A DNA stretch of 5,860 nt from Deinococcus marmoris (GTDB lineage Bacteria; Deinococcota; Deinococci; Deinococcales; Deinococcaceae): contig NZ_MSTI01000168.1 in NCBI RefSeq assembly GCF_001949125.1, positions 1 to 5,860 of the forward strand. Reading direction: 5' to 3'. Below, piece by piece: positions 1 to 5,639 of this stretch; within the stretch, counting starts at the first letter, position 1, and the number at the start of each line of letters is the position of its first letter. The position numbers and the translations under genes are program-made. The notes beneath the pieces were generated by a model. That model ran no database searches. It was not told where the DNA came from and was given only the letters and a program-made list of their open reading frames with translations.

Positions 1-364
1 AGCGCCATGCGGCGTGAATGGCGCTTGTCCATCACGCTGTCGTCGAAGATGATGTAACCCTTGTCGCTCAATTTGACGTGTGGACGCACCTGCGTCCACA
101 CCTCCGCTGCCGTTAAACAGTCACCTTTCAGGTAGCGCTGAACGGCGTCATGAGCAAAATCATCGACGTGGTTGGCAAAATAGGTTTGTGTCCGATTGAT
201 CTGTGTTGCAGCCAAAAACTCGCAGTACCGTTGCCGCCCGACTTTTCGAGGTCTTCCCACCAGCCCAGAATTTCAGACTTGCCCAGTTTCGCGTAAGCCC
301 TAAGATGGAAAGGCGCGGGAAACGGCGTGACCCGCCTCCCCGTTCGCTCAGGAAGTCCAGGCAC
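1..364 (-). pseudogene. IS701-type DDE transposase, N-terminal part, frameshifted and cut by the window edge
   Basis: This is the N-terminal third or so of an insertion-sequence transposase, read right to left and leaving the window at position 1. Translating 1 to about 235 in one minus frame gives YCEFLAATQINRTQTYFANHVDDF and then IIFDDSVMDKRHSRR, which I recognise as IS701-family; the first D of FDDS is likely the first DDE catalytic aspartate. The upstream part, from a GTG at 362-364 through KLGKSEILGWWEDLEKS, is in a different frame. One extra G (minus strand) at the three-base run 237-239 would join them as EKSGRQRYCEF, so a single-base deletion, real or a sequencing error, breaks the gene. 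The true start is uncertain. Terminal inverted repeats could not be placed because the other end lies outside the window; the element's right edge probably falls in 365-501. Family assignment is from memory of the motif; confidence in a transposase is high. Confidence 0.85.
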
Positions 365-501
365 TTTTAACTGCCTAAATCATGCGTGAGGCAAACGATT
401 CTTCACGAGTCAGACGCAACAATCCGGCTCCAGTCGTCTCACGCCAACAGCGAGACAGAAGAGGTCCGCAACCCGCGCCGGGGCCAGCCTCTCCCCCGCG
501 C

Positions 502-2649
502 TCAGCCCTCCGCCTTCGCTTCCCAGCGTTGCTGGCGCACCTGACGGACTTCGGCGGTCAGCAGGATGATGGTGTTGAGGACGTAGATCACGGCCAGCAC
601 GGCGATCAGGCCCGTTTGCAGGCCGGTCTGCACGGTGCCCGAAGCCAGCAGGGGAAGATCCGGGAACGTCACCAGACCCAGGCGGGGGGCCAGCGCCGCG
701 AGGACCGCCGCCCAGGCCAGCAGCAACATGCCGCCCCAGGGGCTGTTCATCAGGCCGGTGCCGGGCAGCACGACGGTCAGCGCCCGGACCAGCAGCGGGC
801 GGGCCTGAGCGGCGGTCTGGGCGGCGCGGGGCAGCAGCAGCGAGAGCAGCAGCAGCGCACCCAGCAGCGCCGTACCCAGCAGCGCCCAGCCCAGGCGCGG
901 GCTGCGGCCCGGCGCGGCGCTCAGCACCTGGGCCGGGTCCAGCAGCGCCCCCCGCAGGGTCACGCTCAGGTCCCCGGTCACGGCGCGGGTCAGGCTGCGC
1001 CCGTCCGGGTAGCACAGCCGGGGCTGGCCAGGGCGGTAGGTTCGCTGGAAGCTGGCGTCGGGGCTGCCAGGATTCAGGCCCAGATTAAAGGCGGCGGCCC
1101 CCAGGTCCGGGCGGGCCGACAGCGCGGCGCGGTACTGCTCGCGGGCCTGGGCCTCGTCGCCGCGCGCCTGCGAGATCACGCCCAGGTTGTTCAGGGCGCA
1201 GGCGTCGGGCAGGGCCGCCGTGTAGGTCTGACGGGCCGCCGAGTCGTCGCCGTCCAGTTGCGAGGCCAGACCGATCAGCAGGGCGCTGTCCGGGCCGGGG
1301 CGCAGGTTCAGGTCCCCGAGGCCAGCGTTGCCCCAGCTGCCGCCGTAGGTGCCGGTGGTCAGCGCCGGACTGCGCAGCGCTGCGCCCGCCTGATTCGCCC
1401 ACTGCCAGCCGCCTAGCGAGGCCAGCAACCCGGCCAGCAGCAGGGTCAGCAAAAAGCGCTCGCTCAGGGACGCGTAGGCCACCGAGACGAAACGCGCGCG
1501 GGCCAGCGGACGGCGCAGCCACGCCAGAAAACGCCCGCCCAGGGGCCGGGTGGCCTGACCCTGCGCCCGCCACGCCCGGACAAGAAGCACCAGCGCCGCC
1601 GCCAGCAGACTCAGCGCCAGCGCCAGCGTGGACAGCCGCGCGGCGTCACGCACGCTGCCCAGCCCATTCGGCCCCAGGTTGTACAGCGTCCCGGCCCGCA
1701 GCGAGCGCGAGAACTGCCTCCACTCCTCGGCCTCGCCCGCACGGCCCTGGGTTTCTAGAATGCCCGCGTAGCGCGCGTACAGCGCCGGACCGCCCTCGAA
1801 ACGCGGGTGCAGTTCGCGCAGGTAGGCCATCCACGATTCGGCGCGGGCCAGCCGGTTCTGCGTCAGCAGGGTGCCCAGGTAGGCGCTGGGATTGCCGTAA
1901 GCACCCAGGGCCGCCCGGCTGACCGGGATGTCGGGGTCCAGGCCGCGTCCGGCAGCGTCGCGGCGGGCACGGTCCAGCGCCAGATCGGCGGCTGCCGGGT
2001 AGCCCGCCGTGTCCAGCCGCGCGGCCAGTTGCACCCACGCCGGAAACGGCAGCGCGGTTCCCAGCGCCCGCCGCACGGTGCTGAGGGCCGCGTAACTGTC
2101 CCCTGCCGCCCGGCGCTGCCCGGCCAGCCGCAGCAGCAGGAAGGGATTGGTGGGGTCATCGTTCGCCGCTGCCTGCACGCCCGCCTCCGGTACGGCCTGG
2201 GCGGCGCGCAGCAGCCAGCCCGTCACGGCGGGGTCCGGCGGAAAAACCACCCGCTCCTGCACGCTGGGGCCAGAGGGTCCGGCGGCCAGCGTGAAGCGCT
2301 CGGCGTACCCGTTTCCCCCGGTGGTCACGCGTACCACACCCCCGGAAGCGTCCAGCGAACTGACTGGCCCCGGCAGATCGGCGCGGCCCAGCACCCGGCC
2401 CCGCGCCGTGTAGGCATAGACCTCCGGCCCCACGCCCAGATACGTCACGCCGCCCACTTCCAGCGGACCGCTCAGGTCGCCCAGCGCCGCCGGAAAACTG
2501 CGCTGCCAGACCAGCTTCGGCCCGTCCTCGTAGCGCAGGGTGCGGCCTTCCAGCACCGGAGCGGCCTGCGCCGGGCCAGCCCACACCAGCCCTAGCAGCA
2601 GGGCAAGGACGGGCCGCAGGACAGCATTTCCGCGCGACCTCTGTTTCAT
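502..2649 (-). CDS. Membrane-anchored TPR-repeat protein of unknown function (715 aa)
   Basis: I do not recognise a named family. The protein begins with a typical signal peptide (basic MKQRSRG, hydrophobic core about 11-24, cleavage likely after AQA at 29). Residues about 31-135 look like short beta strands rich in G, V and Y, resembling a fragment of a PQQ/beta-propeller domain. Residues about 170-315 are helical and alanine-rich, consistent with degenerate TPR repeats. Two membrane segments follow (about 338-359 and 398-418), then a clearer TPR pair at about 453-525 with ALNNLGVISQARGDEAQARE, then membrane segments at about 586-606, 638-656 and 680-699, the fourth preceded by a PGTG motif at 629-632. 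The tail is basic/charged. The ATG at 2647-2649 is chosen because it starts the signal peptide and has AGGGA 6 bases upstream; the frame stays open further upstream, but that part is only antisense-frame shadow of the PlsY-like gene. It lies 14 bases behind that gene, so the two are probably one operon. An envelope scaffold or assembly role is inference only. Confidence 0.85.
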   Translation of the reverse strand: MKQRSRGNAVLRPVLALLLGLVWAGPAQAAPVLEGRTLRYEDGPKLVWQRSFPAALGDLSGPLEVGGVTYLGVGPEVYAYTARGRVLGRADLPGPVSSLDASGGVVRVTTGGNGYAERFTLAAGPSGPSVQERVVFPPDPAVTGWLLRAAQAVPEAGVQAAANDDPTNPFLLLRLAGQRRAAGDSYAALSTVRRALGTALPFPAWVQLAARLDTAGYPAAADLALDRARRDAAGRGLDPDIPVSRAALGAYGNPSAYLGTLLTQNRLARAESWMAYLRELHPRFEGGPALYARYAGILETQGRAGEAEEWRQFSRSLRAGTLYNLGPNGLGSVRDAARLSTLALALSLLAAALVLLVRAWRAQGQATRPLGGRFLAWLRRPLARARFVSVAYASLSERFLLTLLLAGLLASLGGWQWANQAGAALRSPALTTGTYGGSWGNAGLGDLNLRPGPDSALLIGLASQLDGDDSAARQTYTAALPDACALNNLGVISQARGDEAQAREQYRAALSARPDLGAAAFNLGLNPGSPDASFQRTYRPGQPRLCYPDGRSLTRAVTGDLSVTLRGALLDPAQVLSAAPGRSPRLGWALLGTALLGALLLLSLLLPRAAQTAAQARPLLVRALTVVLPGTGLMNSPWGGMLLLAWAAVLAALAPRLGLVTFPDLPLLASGTVQTGLQTGLIAVLAVIYVLNTIILLTAEVRQVRQQRWEAKAEG

Positions 2650-2663
2650 GTACGATCCCTGGC

Positions 2664-3242
2664 TCACGCCCGGTCCCCCGGCTCCACCGGAAAGGCCAGC
2701 AAATGTACGGCCCGCAGCGCCATCGCCGCGCCCCCGGCCAGCAGATCGGGCAGACCCCCATACCGCAGGCTGAGCAGCAGGCCCACCGGCACGGCCACGG
2801 CGGTGGCGAAGGGCACGGCGTTCAGCTTCAGGCGGCTTTGCAGCGTGGCCCGGTACAGCGGAATCAGAATCAGTCCGGTTCCCAGCGTGCCCAGCAGCGT
2901 CAGCGGGGCGGCCACCAGCAGCGCCCCCAGCAGCGGCGCGATCCCGGCCCCGCCCTGAAAACGGAAGAACACCGGGTAGCAGTGGCCCAGCACCACCGCC
3001 AGGGTGGCCAGCCAGGTCAGCTCCGGCGCCAGCACGCGGGCCAGGGCCACGGCCAGCACGCCTTTCAGGATGTCCCCGGCAGTCACCAGAATGGCGGCGT
3101 TGCGCCCGAATTGCCGGTAGGTACCGCTGCCCCCCGGCAGATCGCGCCCACTGATGTCCGCTCCGCGCGCCCGCGAGTACAGCACGCCCGTGACCAGCGA
3201 TCCCAGCAGGTAGGAAATGAGAGCGACCAGCAGGGGCAACAT
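2664..3242 (-). CDS. PlsY-like glycerol-3-phosphate acyltransferase paralogue with degenerate active-site motifs
   Basis: PlsY enzymes are inner-membrane proteins of about 200 residues that transfer an acyl group from acyl-phosphate to glycerol-3-phosphate, the first step of phospholipid synthesis. This 192-residue protein has the family's layout: an N-terminal membrane helix with GS (MLPLLVALISYLLGSL), a loop, DILKG at 57-61 (the conserved DxxKG), GHCYPVFFRF at 86-95 (canonical GHxxPVFxxF), a glycine loop, then more membrane helices. Key positions differ. The usual SGNPGATN loop reads PGGSGTYRQFG (36-46), and the phosphate-binding GGKG reads GGAG (97-100), losing the lysine. The third conserved loop is also not recognisable. 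It may therefore be inactive, use another substrate, or act as a partner of the downstream TPR membrane protein. The ATG at 3240-3242 has no clear ribosome-binding site and lies 9 bases after a TACAAT box, suggesting a nearly leaderless transcript. Fold assignment is firm; activity is doubtful. Confidence 0.85.
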   Translation of the reverse strand: MLPLLVALISYLLGSLVTGVLYSRARGADISGRDLPGGSGTYRQFGRNAAILVTAGDILKGVLAVALARVLAPELTWLATLAVVLGHCYPVFFRFQGGAGIAPLLGALLVAAPLTLLGTLGTGLILIPLYRATLQSRLKLNAVPFATAVAVPVGLLLSLRYGGLPDLLAGGAAMALRAVHLLAFPVEPGDRA

Positions 3243-3251
3243 ACGCGCCGC

Positions 3252-3257
3252 ATTGTA
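3252..3257 (-). promoter_or_regulatory. -10 box (TACAAT) for the PlsY-like/TPR operon
   Basis: Read on the minus strand, TACAAT (5 of 6 matches to TATAAT) ends 9 bases before the ATG of the PlsY-like gene. Transcription would start about 0-3 bases before the ATG, giving a leaderless or nearly leaderless mRNA, which agrees with the lack of a Shine-Dalgarno sequence there. No good -35 hexamer is visible at 16-18 bases upstream, so the promoter may need an activator or rely on the -10 box alone. Confidence 0.5.
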
Positions 3258-3357
3258 GGGCAGGGCCGGGGCGTGAGCGCAGACCGGGAGCAGCGCACAG
3301 GGGAAGCAGCGAGAGCGTGCGCTCGGCAGTGGAGGCAGGCCGGACTGGACCGCACCT

Positions 3358-3378
3358 GAACTGTGGCCCGATCAGTTC
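3358..3378. promoter_or_regulatory. Inverted repeat GAACTG-N9-CAGTTC, candidate operator
   Basis: Two perfect 6-base arms (3358-3363 and 3373-3378) are separated by 9 bases, so the arm centres lie 15 bases apart. The right arm overlaps the -35 position expected for the ThiF-like gene, and the whole lies in the divergent region between two transcription units. This is the geometry of a dimeric repressor or activator site, but no factor is identified and 6-base arms can arise by chance. Confidence 0.3.
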
Positions 3379-3397
3379 CCCTGCCACGGGACTCCTT

Positions 3398-3403
3398 TAC
3401 ACT
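3398..3403 (+). promoter_or_regulatory. -10 box (TACACT) for the ThiF-like gene, leaderless arrangement
   Basis: TACACT fits the TAnnnT pattern of sigma-70-type -10 boxes and ends 7 bases before the ATG at 3411, placing the expected transcription start at or next to the A of the ATG. There is no Shine-Dalgarno sequence between them. A -35 hexamer at the expected spacing is weak (GTTCCC). The arrangement mirrors that of the divergent PlsY-like gene. Confidence 0.5.
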
Positions 3404-3410
3404 CGGGGCG

Positions 3411-4178
3411 ATGACCACAGGTGAAACCGGCTTGCAGGCGCAGGAGACCGCTGAAGTCCTCTCCCGCGAGGAACTGCGGCGCTACTCGCGGCAACTGCTG
3501 GTGCCCGAATGGCTGGAGGCCGGGGCACAGGAACGGCTGCGGCGCGCAAGCGTGCTGGTGGTGGGCGCGGGCGGGCTGGGCGGCCCAGTGATCACGCTGC
3601 TGGCCGGAGCCGGGGTGGGGCGGCTGCTGATCGCGGACGGCGACACGGTGGGAATCAGCAATCTGCACCGCCAGACGCAGTTCATAGCCGCCGACGTGGG
3701 CCGTCCCAAGGCAGAGGTGGCAGCGGCGCGGGCACAGGCGATCAATCCGTTCGTGCAGATCGGCACTGCTCCCAGACTGGACCCCGAAGACATGCAGCGC
3801 GCCGCAGACGGTGTCACCCTCGTGGTAGACGCCACCGACAACTTCGAGACGCGCTACGCCATCGCCGATGCCTGCGCGCAAAGCGGGCGCGAATGGGTCT
3901 GGGGCGCGGCCAGCGGCAGCAGCGGCATGGTCAGCGTGTTCGGGCCTGGTTTTGGCCTGCGCGATCTGTTTCCCACCCCTGGCGACGCGCCCTCCTGCGA
4001 CGAGACCGGCGTGCTGGGTCCGGTCCCCCAGGTGGTGGGCAGCCTGATGGCCCAGGAGGCCCTCAAGGTTCTGGGAGACGTGGGAGAACCCCTGCGGGGC
4101 CGGCTGTGGACTTACGAAGCCCTATCGGGGAGGGTCCGTCTACTGACTTTGAAGTCACCAATCCTGACCACTTCTTAA
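3411..4178 (+). CDS. ThiF/MoeB/HesA-family adenylyltransferase (E1-like) without zinc site
   Basis: Proteins of this family use ATP to adenylate the C-terminal glycine of a ubiquitin-like sulfur carrier (ThiS, MoaD, or TtuB in the Deinococcus-Thermus group), so that sulfur can be loaded for thiamine, molybdopterin or tRNA thiolation. The 255 residues contain RYSRQLL with its arginine at 27, the nucleotide loop VGAGGLGG at 51-58, D76/D78 and NLHRQ at 84-88, K100 in GRPKAE, and VVDATDN at 138-144. C196 in SCDETGVLGPV matches the conserved cysteine of ThiF. Only two cysteines exist (155 and 196), so both CxxC zinc pairs of MoeB and TtuC are absent: FGLRDLFP stands where CYRCLF is usual, and the C-terminal CPVC segment is missing. 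The ATG at 3411 is preferred over an in-frame GTG at 3363 because a -10 box lies 7 bases before it. No carrier or thiamine/molybdopterin genes are nearby, so the partner is unknown. Confidence 0.9.
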   Translation: MTTGETGLQAQETAEVLSREELRRYSRQLLVPEWLEAGAQERLRRASVLVVGAGGLGGPVITLLAGAGVGRLLIADGDTVGISNLHRQTQFIAADVGRPKAEVAAARAQAINPFVQIGTAPRLDPEDMQRAADGVTLVVDATDNFETRYAIADACAQSGREWVWGAASGSSGMVSVFGPGFGLRDLFPTPGDAPSCDETGVLGPVPQVVGSLMAQEALKVLGDVGEPLRGRLWTYEALSGRVRLLTLKSPILTTS

Positions 4179-4308
4179 TCCTATGCTCATTATTGACACA
4201 TATAAAAACGCGTGCAGCACACTCTTTTTTTTACTGCCGCATTCTTTTGTCCTGTAGGGAACAGCATGGGACGGCGAAAAGACGTTCCCCAACGCAAACC
4301 CCCTGATC

Positions 4309-4336
4309 TTGACGTTACATTAATGTGTGTTAACGT
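4309..4336 (+). promoter_or_regulatory. Promoter of the HU gene (TTGACG-N16-TAACGT)
   Basis: A -35 hexamer TTGACG (4309-4314, 5 of 6 matches to TTGACA) is followed after 16 bases by TAACGT (4331-4336, TAnnnT). Transcription would start near 4343, giving a leader of about 40 bases before the HU start codon. The two boxes also form an inverted repeat, ACGTTA (4312-4317) and TAACGT (4331-4336), around a central CATTAATG, so a regulator could bind over the promoter. A further TTGACA at 4193-4198 has no matching -10 box. Confidence 0.55.
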
Positions 4337-4370
4337 TCATTTGAGCGAGCAGTCAGCTCAATTCAACTTC

Positions 4371-4376
4371 TGGAGG
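4371..4376 (+). promoter_or_regulatory. Ribosome-binding site of the HU gene (TGGAGG)
   Basis: TGGAGG lies 7 bases before the ATG at 4384. It decides the start: an in-frame TTG at 4378 would leave only one base of spacing and is rejected. Confidence 0.8.
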
Positions 4377-4383
4377 TTTGCAC

Positions 4384-4728
4384 ATGGCCAAAAGCACCAA
4401 GCCCGCCGCAAAGAAATCCGCCGTCAAGGCTCCGCCTGCAAAAGCAGCGAGCAACAAGATCGCCAAGACCCAGATCATCGATATGGTGGCCGACAAAACC
4501 AGCCTGAACAAGAAGCAGGCCGGCGAGGCTGTTGCCGCCATGTTGAGCAGTGTCGTGGGAGCGCTACAGGGCGGCCAGAGCGTCGGCCTGCCTGGTCTGG
4601 GCACCCTCAGCGTCACCCAGACGGCAGCCCGCACCGGCGTGCGCCCCGGCACCAGCCAGAAGATCACCATTCCTGCGGGCAAGAAAATCCGCTTCAAGGT
4701 GGCCAGCACCCTCAAAGGCACCCTCTGA
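4384..4728 (+). CDS. hup: HU-family DNA-binding protein with lysine-rich N-terminal tail
   Basis: HU is a small dimeric nucleoid protein that bends and compacts DNA and affects repair and transcription. The 114 residues split into a basic tail (about 1-26, many K, A and P) and a complete HU core from [15 protein letters not shown] onward. The core shows the helical dimer part (28-62), [10 protein letters not shown] (68-77), the DNA-binding arm [21 protein letters not shown] (81-101) with a proline at 88 where HU inserts into the minor groove, and the final KVASTLKG helix. Tails of this kind, likened to histone H1 tails, are a hallmark of Deinococcus HU, and the tip sequence GVRPGTS matches that group rather than the usual RNPxTG. 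The gene has its own promoter, ribosome-binding site and probable terminator, so it seems monocistronic. Deinococci may carry more than one HU gene; which copy this is cannot be told. Confidence 0.96.
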   Translation: MAKSTKPAAKKSAVKAPPAKAASNKIAKTQIIDMVADKTSLNKKQAGEAVAAMLSSVVGALQGGQSVGLPGLGTLSVTQTAARTGVRPGTSQKITIPAGKKIRFKVASTLKGTL

Positions 4729-4749
4729 AGTAGGTCCCGCGCCCCACGT

Positions 4750-4786
4750 TCCAGTTTGCCCAGCAATGGCGTGGACTGGATTTTTT
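4750..4786 (+). terminator. Probable intrinsic terminator of the HU gene
   Basis: TCCAGT (4750-4755) pairs with ACTGGA (4775-4780), with an inner GCC/GGC pair (4758-4760 with 4768-4770) closing a seven-base loop, and six T residues follow directly at 4781-4786. The stem is interrupted by an unequal internal loop (TT against GTGG), so it is moderate in strength. It starts 21 bases after the HU stop codon. Confidence 0.55.
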
Positions 4787-4850
4787 AATTCCCTGATTAT
4801 TCCGTTTGGATGCACCACAATCAAAAGACGATAAGGACCATTAATAATAC

Positions 4851-4900
4851 GCTCTGACGTTAGTGTGCATTTCTCACCATTCCCGGTTAAGCTCTGACGT
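4851..4900 (+). repeat. Direct repeat GCTCTGACGT, copies 40 bases apart
   Basis: The exact 10-base sequence GCTCTGACGT occurs at 4851-4860 and 4891-4900. Each copy is followed by TGCAT, after five bases (TAGTG) in the first and one base (A) in the second. A start-to-start distance of 40 bases is close to four helical turns, so two bound proteins would face the same side. The core TGACGT also lies in the -35 region of the HU promoter (4310-4315). Confidence 0.6.
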
Positions 4901-4925
4901 ATGCATCAACACTGGGTCCATCCCA

Positions 4926-4949
4926 GGCAAAGGGCGTTTTCCCTTTGCC
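4926..4949. repeat. Perfect inverted repeat GGCAAAGGG-N6-CCCTTTGCC
   Basis: Nine-base arms at 4926-4934 and 4941-4949 flank the loop CGTTTT. In RNA of either strand it would make a stable hairpin. No T-tract follows on either strand, so it is not a standard intrinsic terminator. It sits in the gene-free leader about 155 bases before the CarD-like start and may be an operator, a leader structure or a small dispersed repeat. Confidence 0.7.
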
Positions 4950-5040
4950 CAGAAATGCATGTGATGCGGACGGGAACTGACTCCACCGCAACGGACTGGA
5001 ACGGATTTTTCAGATAGGACGCCCCGACGTACCCGCGAGC

Positions 5041-5104
5041 CTCTGCCGGACAGCAGACCAATCGGACAACACACCAACCGGATCGCAGACCAAGAGGTGA
5101 GACC
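5041..5104 (+). repeat. Four imperfect 16-base tandem units ending at the CarD-like start codon
   Basis: Units begin at 5041, 5057, 5073 and 5089. The last three start ACCAA at exact 16-base spacing; the middle two continue ACCAATCGGA and ACCAACCGGA. The first unit shares CGGA and the terminal CAG but not ACCAA. The longer string GCAGACCAA spans the junctions at 5053 and 5085. The fourth unit (ACCAAGAGGTGAGACC) contains the ribosome-binding site and ends at the base before the start codon, so anything binding the array, as DNA or RNA, could affect expression directly. Confidence 0.5.
5094..5100 (+). promoter_or_regulatory. Ribosome-binding site of the CarD-like gene (GAGGTGA)
   Basis: GAGG ends 7 bases before the TTG at 5105 and 16 bases before the ATG at 5114. 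The spacing supports TTG as the start codon. Confidence 0.6.
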
Positions 5105-5608
5105 TTGAAGCAGATGGCTTTTGAACCCGGTGACCGCGTGGTGCTGCCGCCTTACGGGATCGGCGTGGTCAGCGGCACCTGCCAGCGTCCGGTGGGGGAC
5201 GCAACGCGCGCCTACTACGAGTTGCAATTCGCCCACACGGCCAGCCGCGCCTACGTTCCGGTGGCGGCCCCGCAAAGCGCTGGCCTGCGCGCCGCCCTGA
5301 CTGAGGGCGATCTGCCCGAACTCCTGTGCCGGCTCCAGGACAGCAGCCTGGATCTACCGAAGCAGTGGGCGGCCCGCCAACGCCTGGTCACAGAGATCAT
5401 CGCCAGCGGCAGACCACTGGAACTGGCGGTCCTGGCATGCGAACTGAGGCGTTGGAATATGGAACGCGGCCTGCCTGATCTGGACCGACAGGCTTTCCGG
5501 CAGGCCATCAAATTGCTGGAACAGGAAGTGAGCGGATTAACCAGTCAAAACGCACAGGCCATCCAGCACTTCCTTGACCGCGCCTGGAATGAGAACCCGC
5601 ACAACTGA
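5105..5608 (+). CDS. CarD-family transcriptional regulator (CarD/TRCF RNA polymerase-interacting domain)
   Basis: CarD proteins bind the RNA polymerase beta subunit through an N-terminal Tudor-like domain and stabilise the open promoter complex with a C-terminal helical domain, where a tryptophan wedges into the upstream edge of the bubble. The 167 residues match the roughly 160 of mycobacterial CarD. The N-terminal domain reads FEPGDRVVLPPYGIGVV (6-22), then YYELQF (37-42) and YVPV (50-53). The C-terminal domain keeps the wedge tryptophan W88 in PKQWAARQR, followed by LACELRRWNMERGL (110-123), which parallels the mycobacterial VVRDLWRRDQERGL, and a final helix. A TTG start at 5105 is chosen from the ribosome-binding-site spacing; ATG at 5114 would drop only three residues. 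The gene stands alone behind a long repeat-rich leader, suggesting separate control. The related alternative, a transcription-repair coupling factor fragment, does not fit because the CarD C-terminal domain is complete. Confidence 0.92.
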   Translation: MKQMAFEPGDRVVLPPYGIGVVSGTCQRPVGDATRAYYELQFAHTASRAYVPVAAPQSAGLRAALTEGDLPELLCRLQDSSLDLPKQWAARQRLVTEIIASGRPLELAVLACELRRWNMERGLPDLDRQAFRQAIKLLEQEVSGLTSQNAQAIQHFLDRAWNENPHN

Positions 5609-5639
5609 TACAGACTCCGTTTGAGCAGTATGGGCAACA

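Larger units (their letters stand above)
4729..5104. other. Gene-free leader between HU and the CarD-like gene
   Basis: I find no convincing coding sequence in these 376 bases on either strand. The first part, to about 4850, is AT-rich for this genome and includes the HU terminator. The rest carries, in order: a direct repeat GCTCTGACGT (4851 and 4891), a perfect inverted repeat (4926-4949), AACGGA twice at ten-base spacing (4990 and 5000), and four imperfect 16-base units (5041-5104). CGGA occurs six times between 4967 and 5082. No convincing -35/-10 pair for the CarD-like gene was found. An unannotated small RNA or a regulated leader is possible. Confidence 0.6.

Noticed and set aside
382..1416. 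Long plus-strand open frame of 344 codons, rich in Q, R and G
   Set aside because: It lies antisense to the TPR membrane protein gene; its composition is what GC-rich codons read in reverse produce, and no domain or ribosome-binding site is seen.
2650..3387. Upstream extension of the TPR gene frame by 246 codons
   Set aside because: It overlaps the PlsY-like gene in another frame; the sequence is low-complexity shadow, and a proper signal peptide with a ribosome-binding site starts at 2649.
4185..4201. Possible radiation/desiccation response motif near TTGACA at 4193-4198
   Set aside because: Only the right half (TTGACA) resembles the palindromic motif as I remember it; the left half does not match at the required spacing.
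4212..4232. GTGC-A-GCAC followed by eight T residues as a terminator of the ThiF-like gene
   Set aside because: The stem would be 4 bp with a one-base loop, too tight to form; the T-tract alone is not evidence.
3509..4306. Second plus-strand frame inside and past the ThiF-like gene
   Set aside because: Arginine/glycine-rich shadow of the ThiF-like gene with no recognisable motif.
4266..4733. Frame starting ATGGGACGG at 4266 with GTAGGGA upstream
   Set aside because: The ribosome-binding site is plausible, but most of the frame overlaps HU and reads as shadow; no family features.
4874..5275. Minus-strand open frame of 133 codons across the CarD-like leader
   Set aside because: It overlaps the CarD-like start region, has no motif, and would read through the inverted repeat and the 16-base array.
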